Source: Myxococcus sp. RHSTA-1-4 (GTDB lineage: Bacteria > Myxococcota > Myxococcia > Myxococcales > Myxococcaceae). Taken from it: DNA of 35,448 nt. Where the stretch lies: positions 1 through 35,448 of the forward strand of contig NZ_JAIQDG010000064.1 in the NCBI RefSeq assembly GCF_020037125.1. Reading direction: 5' to 3'. This document shows, one piece after another, positions 18,626-26,900 of the stretch (positions are counted from its first letter, which is position 1; every line of letters starts with the position of its first letter). The notes beneath the pieces were generated by a model. That model did not search any database, had not been told where the DNA came from, and worked only from the letters and a program-made list of their open reading frames with translations. The position numbers were made by a program, and so were the translations under genes.

Positions 18626-19462
18626 ATGGGCGGTACACCGGGTGGAGGGAGCTCGAGCGGCCCGCAGTGGGCGCTCATCCTGGGAGCGTCGTCGGGCACG
18701 GGCGCGGCCATCGCGGAGGCAGTGGCGCGGCGGCCCGGGCTGGACGTGTTCGGTGTGCACCGCGGGCGGTACGCGGACAGCGCGGCGAGGATGGAACAGG
18801 CCGTGCGGGGCGCCGGACGCCGCGTGGAGTTGTGGCAGGCGGACGCGTCCACGCCGGAGTCGGCGGAGGCGGGCGCGGAGGCCCTGCGGCGGCTGGCGGG
18901 CCCCCGCAGCGTGAAGCTGTTCGTGCACTCGATTGCGGGGGCCTCGATGGGGCACTTCCTGTCGCGAGGCGAGGACCGGCTGCACGCGCGCCGCATCCGC
19001 CGCACCTTCGACACCATGGCGCACTCGTTCGTGTACTGGGCGCAGGCGCTGGTGGAGGCGGACCTGCTGGCGCCGGAGGCTCGGCTGCTCGGCCTCCAGA
19101 ACCCGCTGGACGAGACACTCCTGCCCAACACGGCCCTCGTCAGCGCGTCCAAGGCGGCGCTGGAGATGTACGTGCGCCACCTGGCGGTGGAGCTGGGACC
19201 GCTGGGGCACCGGGTCAACCTGCTCAAGTTCGGCACGGTGATGACTCCCGCGCTGAAGCACGTGTACTCGCCGGAGGCGCTGGCGCGGCTGGAGCAGGCG
19301 CACGCGCGGATGAACCCCGCGGGGCGCATGTGCACGGTGGAGGAGGTGGCGCGCTTCGTCACCGTGCTCGCGGGTGAGGACGCCGCCTGGTTCAACGGCG
19401 CCACCATCGACTTCAGCGGAGGCATGACGCTGAAGCTGCTGGACCTGGTGCTCAACCCCTGA
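18626..19462 (+). CDS. FabI-like short-chain dehydrogenase lacking the catalytic tyrosine
   Basis: SDR-fold protein of 278 residues, 20 bases after the acyltransferase gene, with AGAAGGGA just before the ATG. It has the dinucleotide site LILGASSGTGAA (Gly20-Gly26), VHSIAGASMG (compare VHSIGFAPGD of FabI) and a FabI-like end (FNGATIDFSGGMTLKL). By-eye alignment without gaps to E. coli FabI around PNYNVMGLAK places Asn159 at Tyr146 and Thr169 at the catalytic Tyr156, while Lys176 matches Lys163. The cofactor lysine is kept and the proton-donor tyrosine is lost. It could be a reductase with another donor, a binding protein, or an enzyme with a new reaction. It closes the lipid operon. Confidence 0.85.
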   Translation: MGGTPGGGSSSGPQWALILGASSGTGAAIAEAVARRPGLDVFGVHRGRYADSAARMEQAVRGAGRRVELWQADASTPESAEAGAEALRRLAGPRSVKLFVHSIAGASMGHFLSRGEDRLHARRIRRTFDTMAHSFVYWAQALVEADLLAPEARLLGLQNPLDETLLPNTALVSASKAALEMYVRHLAVELGPLGHRVNLLKFGTVMTPALKHVYSPEALARLEQAHARMNPAGRMCTVEEVARFVTVLAGEDAAWFNGATIDFSGGMTLKLLDLVLNP

Positions 19463-19501
19463 GGCGCGGCGGGCCCGTGCGCCAGGAAGCACTTCGAGTG
19501 C
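19463..19501 (+). terminator. Tandem small hairpins after the lipid operon
   Basis: Directly after the SDR stop codon are GGCGC/GCGCC (19463-19467 with 19479-19483), then GCACT-TCG-AGTGC (19489-19501). Neither is followed by a T-tract. Together they could end transcription of the four-gene operon, but the stems are only 5 bp. Confidence 0.25.
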
Positions 19502-19563
19502 CCCGCGAGCCAGTAGGCCAGAGGGGGGCGGGGTCGCACGTTCCCCCGGACTCGGAGGTGGAC

Positions 19564-21090
19564 ATGGCGAAGCAGGTGACGGTGCGCAAGGTGAGGCGGG
19601 GCGGCGGCACGATGCCCCGCAGTGCGAGGAAGACGGTCAGGGTTCGCGAGGCGGAGACCCTCACCGGGGCGGCCGCCCTCAGCATCGCGCCGTCGATTCC
19701 GGAGAGTGGCGTCCCCGCCAAGGTGGACCTGCGGAACCTGCCGGCCTGCATCCAGGACATCGTGGTGGCCGCGCAGGACACCGACCCGGGCCCGCCGGAC
19801 CCCATCGACTATCACCAACTGCGCGGCCGCCTGGAGGCGGCGAGGCCCACCCTCCCGCCCATCTACCGCGAGGCCGTCCTCCAGCCGTTCCTCATCATCC
19901 TGGACAGGCTGGGGCCCCAGGGGTTCTCCGAGGTGCTGATACGAGACCCGCAGCGCGAGGGCGAAGCGGGGCTCCTGCTGGATGTGGCGCACTCCATCCT
20001 GCAGAACGGTGAGAACTACCAGCTCGTGGCGACGGATGCCTTCGAGGAGGTGGTCAGCGACCTGTATGACGGGTTCCTCAGCGCGGAGGACCGCCGGGGG
20101 GTGAAGCCGCCCGAGCGAGGCATCATCCCTCCGCTGGTGAAGTGGGGAGCCCCCCAGTTCGGGCCGTACACGTGGCCCGTCGACGTGACGTCGGAGGTGC
20201 TCAACCTGGAGGCCGGCATCGTCAACCTTCCGCCCGCCCAGGCGAGGGCGGGCCTGCTGGCGTGGTCCGCGGTGGGGCACGAGGTCGGAGGGCACGACAT
20301 CCTCCATGCCGACATCGGGTTGCCGGAGGAGCTCGCCGAGGCGGTCTTCCAGCGCCTCGACGCGGAAGGGTTCGGTGCACTGGCGGAGTACTGGTCCGAC
20401 CGCATCGACGAGACGGCCTCCGACGTGCTCGGCATCCTCAACATGGGGCCCGCCGCCGGCATCGGCCTCGTTGGCTACTTCCGGGGCCTGGACCTCGCCT
20501 TTGGCGGCGAGGGCATCCTGCGCAACGGGGGCCCCAGCGAGGACCCCCACCCGGCCGACATCCTCCGTGGCTTCCTGGCGGGGAGTGTCGTCTCGCGCCT
20601 GCGCTTCAGCCAGGCCAGGCAATGGGCCAACGCCATCTTCGCCGAGGTGGAGAAGGACGTGAGGCCCGACGAGCTCGTGCTGGCGGACCAGCGAGTCACC
20701 CCCGCGCAGGCGCGCAGGTCCGCCGACGTGGTCGCGGACGTCCTCACGTCCCACAAGGTGGCGGCGCTCGAGGGACACGCCCTGGGGTACATCCAGAACT
20801 GGCGCGACCAGGACGAGAAGAAGATGCAGGACATGGTTCGCCTGCTCATCTCCGGCGTGGGGAGCCTCACACCGAGCATCACCAAGGGCATCTACGCCGC
20901 GCACCTGGTGGCGGCGGGCGTCGTCGCCGCGCTGACCGCGGAGGCGGACGTGCGCAGGATTTTCGACCGGATGATTCGGCTGCTCAAGCAGATGCATGAC
21001 CAGAACCCGGCCTGGGGTCCGCTCTTCATCCGGCACCGGGGCAACGTCGTCCCGCACTTCGTCTATTCCCAGCCGCCCCGCGTGGTGTGA
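19564..21090 (+). CDS. Unknown protein with HEVGGH metalloprotease-like motif
   Basis: A 508-residue protein without a signal peptide or membrane segment. The ATG is chosen because GGAGGTG lies just upstream. The central region carries SAVGHEVGGHDILHADIGL (His239, Glu240, His244, His248), followed about 35 residues later by RIDETASDVLGILNMGP (Asp282-Glu283). This looks like a zinc site with a helix Glu third ligand, but the spacing is HExxxH, not the canonical HExxH; His244 or His248 could serve. The first 40 residues are basic and low-complexity. I do not recognise the family. It may be a vanadium-haloperoxidase-unlike, all-helical hydrolase or a non-peptidase metal protein. It stands alone, convergent with the glutaminase gene 28 bases away. 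Confidence 0.75.
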   Translation: MAKQVTVRKVRRGGGTMPRSARKTVRVREAETLTGAAALSIAPSIPESGVPAKVDLRNLPACIQDIVVAAQDTDPGPPDPIDYHQLRGRLEAARPTLPPIYREAVLQPFLIILDRLGPQGFSEVLIRDPQREGEAGLLLDVAHSILQNGENYQLVATDAFEEVVSDLYDGFLSAEDRRGVKPPERGIIPPLVKWGAPQFGPYTWPVDVTSEVLNLEAGIVNLPPAQARAGLLAWSAVGHEVGGHDILHADIGLPEELAEAVFQRLDAEGFGALAEYWSDRIDETASDVLGILNMGPAAGIGLVGYFRGLDLAFGGEGILRNGGPSEDPHPADILRGFLAGSVVSRLRFSQARQWANAIFAEVEKDVRPDELVLADQRVTPAQARRSADVVADVLTSHKVAALEGHALGYIQNWRDQDEKKMQDMVRLLISGVGSLTPSITKGIYAAHLVAAGVVAALTAEADVRRIFDRMIRLLKQMHDQNPAWGPLFIRHRGNVVPHFVYSQPPRVV

Positions 21091-21118
21091 GCCGGCAGTC
21101 GCCGCGGCCCCGGGCGCC

Positions 21119-22030
21119 TCAGAACACCGAGAGGCCCGTCAGCGTGGTGAACCGGTCCAGCGCCTCCACGCCGGCCACCGAGTTCCCACGCGCGTCGAGC
21201 CCGGGGCTCCACACGCACAGGCCGCAGCGGTTGGGGATGACGGCGATGATGCCGCCGCCCACGCCGCTCTTGCCGGGCAGGCCCACGCGGTAGGCGAACT
21301 CACCCGCGGCGTCATACGTGCCGCAGGTGAGCATCACCGCGTTCACCTGCTTGGCCTGGCTGCGCGTGAGCAGCCGTCCACCGCCGGCGCGCTGGCCATG
21401 GCGGGCCAGGAAGCCACAGGCGCGGGCGAGGTCCGCGCAGCTCGCGGCCAGGGAGCACTGCCAGAAGTAGTGCTCCAGCACGCGGGGGACGGGGTTCTCG
21501 ATGTTGCCGTAGCTCGCCATGAAGTGGGCCAGGGCGGAGTTGCGGTGGCCGTGCTCGGCCTCGGAGGAGGCGACGACGGGGTCGAAGTCCAGCGCGGGGT
21601 TGCCGCTCTCCGCGCGGAGGAAGTCCCGCACCGCGCCCCGGGCATCACCGGTGAGGGAGAGGAGCCGGTCGGTGATGACCAGCGCGCCCGCGTTGATGAA
21701 CGGGTTGCGGGGGATGCCCTGCTCGTATTCGAGCTGCACCAGGGAGTTGAAGGGGTTGCCCGAGGGCTCCTTGCCCACGCGGCGCCAGAGGGCGTCTCCG
21801 TCCCTGGCGAGCGCCAGGGCGAGGGCGAAGACCTTGGAGATGCTCTGGACGGAGAAGGGTATCCGCCAGTCCCCGACGCCAAAGAGCTCGCCGTCCACGG
21901 TGGCCAGGGCCATGCCGAAGCGGCGCGGGTCCACCGCCGCGAGCGCGGGAATGTAGTTGGCCACCCGGCCCTGCCCCACCGTGGGCCGGACCGCCTCCAT
22001 CACCTCGTCGAGAATCGCCTGATAGTCCAT
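21119..22030 (-). CDS. glsA: Glutaminase
   Basis: A 303-residue enzyme hydrolysing L-glutamine to glutamate and ammonia in the cytoplasm. The ATG at 22030 gives MDYQAILDEV, matching the family start; an in-frame GTG at 22045 would add five residues. Hallmarks: GQGRVANYIPALA, the serine beta-lactamase-fold catalytic pair in SVQSISKVFAL (Ser and Lys), GNPFNSLVQLEYEQGIPRNP, NAGALVITD, MLTCGTYDAAGEFAYRVGLP, and KSGVGGGIIAVIPN. Length is typical for bacterial GlsA. No amino-acid transporter or decarboxylase is adjacent, so acid resistance is not indicated. It lies downstream of the oxygenase gene on the same strand with a strong hairpin between. Confidence 0.96.
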   Translation of the reverse strand: MDYQAILDEVMEAVRPTVGQGRVANYIPALAAVDPRRFGMALATVDGELFGVGDWRIPFSVQSISKVFALALALARDGDALWRRVGKEPSGNPFNSLVQLEYEQGIPRNPFINAGALVITDRLLSLTGDARGAVRDFLRAESGNPALDFDPVVASSEAEHGHRNSALAHFMASYGNIENPVPRVLEHYFWQCSLAASCADLARACGFLARHGQRAGGGRLLTRSQAKQVNAVMLTCGTYDAAGEFAYRVGLPGKSGVGGGIIAVIPNRCGLCVWSPGLDARGNSVAGVEALDRFTTLTGLSVF

Positions 22031-22046
22031 TGAGCGCCCGTCCACC

Positions 22047-22070
22047 CTCGCGGCCCATGATAGCCGCGAG
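22047..22070 (-). terminator. 8-bp hairpin between oxygenase and glutaminase genes
   Basis: Perfect stem CTCGCGGC/GCCGCGAG with an 8-base loop, starting 21 bases after the oxygenase stop and ending 16 bases before the glutaminase ATG. No T-tract follows. It could end oxygenase transcription or act as a leader structure for glsA. Confidence 0.4.
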
Positions 22071-22091
22071 ACGTGGAGTGGCCCGGCGCCG

Positions 22092-22835
22092 TCAGCGTGC
22101 GTCGTGGAAGATGATGCCCACCGTGTGGCGATGGCCGGAGCGCAGCCGGCTCACGCCATGGCGCAGGTTGACGCGGTAGGAGCCCCGGGTGCCCTTCACC
22201 GGCCGGTGGTGGACCGGGAAGATGATGCCGTCCCCCTGGCCCAGAGGCACCACCTCCACGCGGGACTGCATGCGGGGCCGCTGCTCGGTGAGCACGAACT
22301 CGCCGCCGGTGAAGTCCTGCCCCGGTGCGGAGAGGAGGAAGGCGGCCTGGAGCGGGAAGACGTGCTCGCCGTAGAGGTCCTGGTGGAGGCAGTTGTAGTC
22401 GCCCTCGCCGTATCGCAGGAGCAGGGGCGTCGGCCGCGTCTGCCCGGCCTGGTGGCAGCGCTCGAGGAAGGCGGCCTGCGTGTCCGGAAAGCGCACGTCG
22501 ATGCCCAGGGTCTCGTTCCAGCGGTTCGCGATGGGCGCCAGTCGCGGGTACAGCTCCGTCCGCAGAAGGGACACCGTGTCGGGGAGCGGGTGGGCGAAGT
22601 ATTTGTATTCACCCTTGCCGAAGCCGTGCCGTGCCATGACGACCCGGCCGCGGAACGCGGTGTCCGACGCATACAGCTCCGCGAGCGCCATGCACTCCGC
22701 CGGGGAGAGCATCCCGCTCACGGTGGCGCAGCCGTGGGTGTCCAGGTCCACCGCGATGCGCTCCCAGTCGAGCGCCGCCACGCGCTCCGCGACTCCGGAC
22801 CCGAGCGGCTTCCGGCGGCGAGCGGCCGCGGTCAT
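22092..22835 (-). CDS. 2-oxoglutarate/Fe(II)-dependent oxygenase
   Basis: A 247-residue dioxygenase. The ATG at 22835 (MTAAARRRKPLG) is chosen; the frame runs upstream to 23099 but that part is low-complexity. The double-stranded beta-helix metal triad is visible: His151 and Asp153 in NCLHQDLYGE, and His226 in NLRHGVSRL, followed by the 2OG-binding arginine in RSGHRHTVG. The ending RHTVGIIFHDAR is characteristic of a family annotated as 2OG-Fe(II) oxygenase or, by analogy to AlkB, as oxidative demethylase of damaged DNA (PF09859, from memory). The N-terminus (LDTHGCATVSGMLSPAECMAL) fits prolyl-hydroxylase-like members. Substrate is unproven. An 11-base direct repeat sits just upstream. Confidence 0.88.
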   Translation of the reverse strand: MTAAARRRKPLGSGVAERVAALDWERIAVDLDTHGCATVSGMLSPAECMALAELYASDTAFRGRVVMARHGFGKGEYKYFAHPLPDTVSLLRTELYPRLAPIANRWNETLGIDVRFPDTQAAFLERCHQAGQTRPTPLLLRYGEGDYNCLHQDLYGEHVFPLQAAFLLSAPGQDFTGGEFVLTEQRPRMQSRVEVVPLGQGDGIIFPVHHRPVKGTRGSYRVNLRHGVSRLRSGHRHTVGIIFHDAR

Positions 22836-22847
22836 GACGTCACCTGC

Positions 22848-22897
22848 CCGGAAGCCATCAGCGGCGTCGTTCGGTGTCTCGTCGCTCCGGAAGCCAT
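22848..22897 (-). promoter_or_regulatory. 11-bp direct repeat upstream of the oxygenase gene
   Basis: CCGGAAGCCAT occurs at 22848-22858 and again at 22887-22897 (39 bases apart), in the 196-base gap between the methyltransferase end and the oxygenase start. Placement suits tandem regulator sites, but chance or an old duplication cannot be excluded. Confidence 0.35.
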
Positions 22898-23031
22898 GAT
22901 GTCCCGTTCCTCCTTCGGGCCCGACACCCGCCGGGTCCCCTCTGGAGATGACGCATCCGAGCCACACAGGCGACCCGGAAGTTGCGATGAAAGCGCATGG
23001 AGGGGCAGGCAACCGCCCGCGTCGGCGGTAC

Positions 23032-23901
23032 TCAGGCGCCGCGCGGCTCCGGCATCCGGAACGACAGGCAGTAATAGAACGGCGCCACCTGCTCCTCAAT
23101 CACAGACACGGCGCCAATGGGCAGCAGCTCGCGGGGGCAGTGCGGGTCCTTCGAGTAGAACGTAATCGCCCGGAATGCCGCGCGCTGAAGCAACGAGGGC
23201 CGGAAGGCCGGGTCCATCTGCTCGTCCACCACGACCAGCGGCGTCCCGGGCCGCGCCACGCGCGCCATCTCCGCCAGCGCCTTCGCCGGGTCCCTGTACC
23301 CGCCAATCCCTCCCACGTGCAGCACCCGGTCGAACATCCCCTCCGGAAATGGCAGCGCATGCGCGTCCGCCATCATCAGCCGCACGGACTCATACCCTCC
23401 CTGCCGCACCCGCCGCCGGCAGTGCTTGAGCATGCCCTCGCTCAGGTCCACGCCCCACACCTCCACGTCCAGCCCATGCGGCACCTCCCTCCGGATGAGC
23501 GGAAGGTTCGCCCCGGAGCCCACGCCCACCTCCAGCACCCGCACCGGCTGCCCATCCTCGCGCGGGCGCAGCGCCCCCAGCTCCAGCCGGCGCATGTACC
23601 CGTCCCGCATCCGCGACTCCGTCACGGACTGGAGCATCGGCGTCAGCACCGCCGTCAGCGGGTCATGCAGCGCGGGCAGCCCGTCGTAGATGACGCGCAT
23701 CAACCGGTCCGTGCCCCGCACCGCGTCCTCGCGATACAGCCGCGCCAGGCCCCGCTCCACCGCCCACGCCTCGCCACAGCCGCCACAGCGCAGCCACCCG
23801 TCGAGGAGCCGCCCTCCCTCCTCCTGCCCGTGAAACACCAGCGTCCCACCACAGGCCGGGCACGCCAGCCGCTCCACATCACCCACCGCCACACCACTCA
23901 T
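23032..23901 (-). CDS. Zinc-ribbon class I SAM-dependent methyltransferase
   Basis: A 289-residue protein. The N-terminus carries two CxxC knuckles (Cys14-Cys17 and Cys39-Cys42), a Trm112-like zinc ribbon also found in RlmA-type enzymes. A class I Rossmann methyltransferase domain follows: motif I VRVLEVGVGSGANLP, motif II WGVDLSEGMLKHC, LMMADAHALPFPEGMFDRVL (acidic loop and motif IV) and a motif VI region MARVARPGTPLVVVDEQ. This matches the UbiE/COQ5-like Methyltransf_11 type; the target (RNA, lipid or small molecule) is not evident. The start overlaps the end of the kinase-ATPase gene as ATGA, so both are made from one transcript. Confidence 0.9.
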   Translation of the reverse strand: MSGVAVGDVERLACPACGGTLVFHGQEEGGRLLDGWLRCGGCGEAWAVERGLARLYREDAVRGTDRLMRVIYDGLPALHDPLTAVLTPMLQSVTESRMRDGYMRRLELGALRPREDGQPVRVLEVGVGSGANLPLIRREVPHGLDVEVWGVDLSEGMLKHCRRRVRQGGYESVRLMMADAHALPFPEGMFDRVLHVGGIGGYRDPAKALAEMARVARPGTPLVVVDEQMDPAFRPSLLQRAAFRAITFYSKDPHCPRELLPIGAVSVIEEQVAPFYYCLSFRMPEPRGA

Positions 23902-26900
23902 GCGCTCCGCACCACCTCGGCACGTGCCCAGGCCAGCTCGTCCCGGGTGCCCAATCGCGTGAACAACTCCACCGCCCGCTCCGCCTGCGTGCGCCGAGCC
24001 GGGTCATCCACGGGCAGGTGACGCGCCAGCTCCAGCCGCGCCCGGGCCTCCTCGTAGGCCGTGCCCTTCTTCCCCGCCACGGTGATGCACCGCCGCCACA
24101 TCTCCCAGGCGCGCGGCGCATCACCCGCCCCCCAGGCCTCATTCCCACGCCACAGCAGCGCCGCCGGCTGGCCGAAGGGGAACACCTTCGCGAACGCATC
24201 CACCGCCTTGCGCGCCGCCCTCGCGCTGTCCGCCAGCGACGCGTCCACGCCGCCGTCGCGCTCCCACAGCGTCAGCAGCACCTCCGCCACCGACATGACG
24301 CCGAAGTAGACGAAGTGCGCCACCGGCTTGCCGGCCGACAGCTTCGCCAGCGCCTTCTCCGCCGCCTCGCGGGCCCCCTGGGTGTTGCCCTCGCGCAGCC
24401 GCAGCAGTGCCAGCGTGCCCTCCACGATGATGCGGTCCGTGAGGCCGCCCTGCGCCTCCGTCCAGGCCAGCGTCTGCTCCAGCGCGGCGCGCGCCTTCCC
24501 AGGCTCGCCCAGCCGCACGTGGATGTGCGCCTGGTAGTGCAGCGCCCAGTGCTGCGTCTGGAGCGCGTCGCGCCGGCGCGCCGAGCCCTCCAGCCACGCC
24601 ATCAGCGGCAGCCCCTCCGAGAACCGTCCCTGGTAGAGGTACACCACCGTCAACAGCGCGCGGCACTCCTCCGCCAGCCGCAAGTCTCCCACCGAGTCGA
24701 CGATGCCAATCGCGCGCCCCAGCGCCGCCTCCACGTCCGCCCACCGCGCCACGTACGCGCCGTACACGGCGTTGCGGCACAGCACGTAGGCCAGGTCCGC
24801 GGGGTTGCCCACGCGCTCGGCCACGTCCCGGGCGCGCCCCACCCACGCCTCCGCCACCGGCCTCACCGGCACCGTGCCCGCCACCACCGCCATGTTGGTG
24901 TAGCCCCGCGCCAGCTCCGAGGACGCGCCCGCCGGCTCGCACAGGTTCAGCGTGCGCAGGCCGGACCAGAGCACCGGCAGCGCCTCCTGCGCGTAGATGA
25001 ACGCGTCCGTCAGCCGCATCAACAGCCGGCCCGCCACCCGCCGCACCCGCCGCCGCTCCTCCGTCTCCTCGTCATACGCATCCGGCCGGGCGCTCTGCGC
25101 CAGCCGCAGCACCATCTGCCCCAGCGTGCCCAGCGCCCAGCCCACGCGGCTGGTCGGCACCGGCCAGCCGAAGTACCGCAGCGCCTGCTCGGCGTGAGCG
25201 CGGAACGTCTGCAGCTCCCCGAGCTGGAAGAATGACTCCGCCAGCAGCGCCTCCAGGTGGCCCAGGGCCTGGGCGTTGCCGCCGCGCGCGGACACCTGCT
25301 CCAACGCGCGCGTCAGGAAGGGCACCGCCTCGCGGCACGCGCCCACCCGCAGCGCCTCCTCGCCCGCGCGCCGCGCATACTCCGCCTCGCGCGCCCCGTC
25401 CCCCGCCGCGCCCCAGTGGTAGCAGAGCGCCGCCGTCCACTCCGAGCCCTCGCCGTGCACCGCCACCAGCGCCTCCGCCACGCGGCGGTGCAGCGCGGGC
25501 CGCTCGGCGGCGGGCAGCTCCTCCAGCACGCCCTCGCGCAGCTTGTCGTGCGCGAAGCGCCAGCGGCCGTCCGCCACGTCCAGCACCGCCGCCGCCGCGC
25601 AGTCCGACAGCCAGCGCTCCACGTCCACGCCGGGCGCCGCGTGCCGCAGCAGCGCCACGTCCACGTGACGGCCGGCGATGGCGGCCATGCGCAGCAACTC
25701 CCGCGAGCGCTCGGGCACCTTCTCCAGGCGCCGATGCACCAGCCGGCGCACGCCGCCCGTGAACACGCGCTCCGGCAGCACCATGTTCCCCAGCCGGTCC
25801 AACCCTCCTGCCTCTTCCGCCAGCGCCCGCACCACCTCCACGAGGAAGAAGGGGTTGCCCTCCGTCTCGCGGCGCAGCAGCGCCACCAGGTGCGGCCGGG
25901 CCCCGGGCGCGCCCAGCATCGACTGGCTGAGGACGGCAATCTCCCCCGCGTCCAGCCGGGGCAGCCGCAGCACCTCCAGCCCCGGAAGCTGGGATGGGAG
26001 GCCGGGGGCCTCGTCGTCGCGGAAGCTGCCCAGGAGGAGCAGCCGCTGCCCGGACGCGCGCGTGACGAGCCGGGAGAGCAGGAGCAGCGACTCGCTGCGC
26101 GCCCAGTGCAGGTCCTCCAGGATGACCACGGTGGGCTGGGGCAGCCGGGCGAAGACGTCCTCCACCACCTGCATCAGCCGCGCCTGCGCCATCTCCGCGC
26201 CCAGCTCGGCCGGGTCCGGCACGGGGTGGCCCAGCAGCGCCTCGAGGTCCGGCACCAGCGGCTTGAGGACGCTGGCCTCGCGCTCCTCCAGCGTCGTGAG
26301 GACGGACAGCCAGCGCAGCACCGGGCGCCATTCCTGGTACGGACTGCCGCCGGTGGCCACCGCCTGGCCGCGCAGCACCACCGCGCCGCGCACCAGTGCC
26401 ATGGCCCGCAGCTCCTCCAGCAGCCGCGACTTGCCCACGCCACTCTCACCGCCCACCAGCCACCCGGCGCCGTGGCCCATGAGCGCCGTCTCCAGCACTC
26501 CGGCGAGCCGCTCCTGCTCCCGGGCGCGGCCCACGTAGCGCGCGGCCTGGAGGAAGCTCTCTCGCGTGGCCTCGGAGTCGGCCGGCACGGGCCGCCGGGT
26601 GGCGGCGCACAGCGCGGCAATCACCTCGTCCGCGCTTCGCGGCCGCCGCCTCGCTTCCGGAGACACCAGCCGCTCCAGCACGCTCTTGAGCGCGGGTGGG
26701 AAGCCGGCCGGCACCTCCACCTGCCCGGCGTGCGGCAGGCGCCCGAACATCATCTGGCACGCCATGGCGCCCACGCTGAAGAGGTCCGTCACCTCCGAGG
26801 GCGGCTGGTCCTCGAACAGCTCCGGCGCGAGGTAGCCCGGTGTCCCCGCGGGCTGCGCGCGGTGCACGTGCTCGCGCCCCACCGCCAGCCCGAAGTCCAG

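Noticed and set aside
22836..23099. N-terminal extension of the 2OG oxygenase
   Set aside because: The extra 88 codons are Arg/Gly/Pro-rich and overlap the end of the methyltransferase gene. The ATG at 22835 fits the family length.
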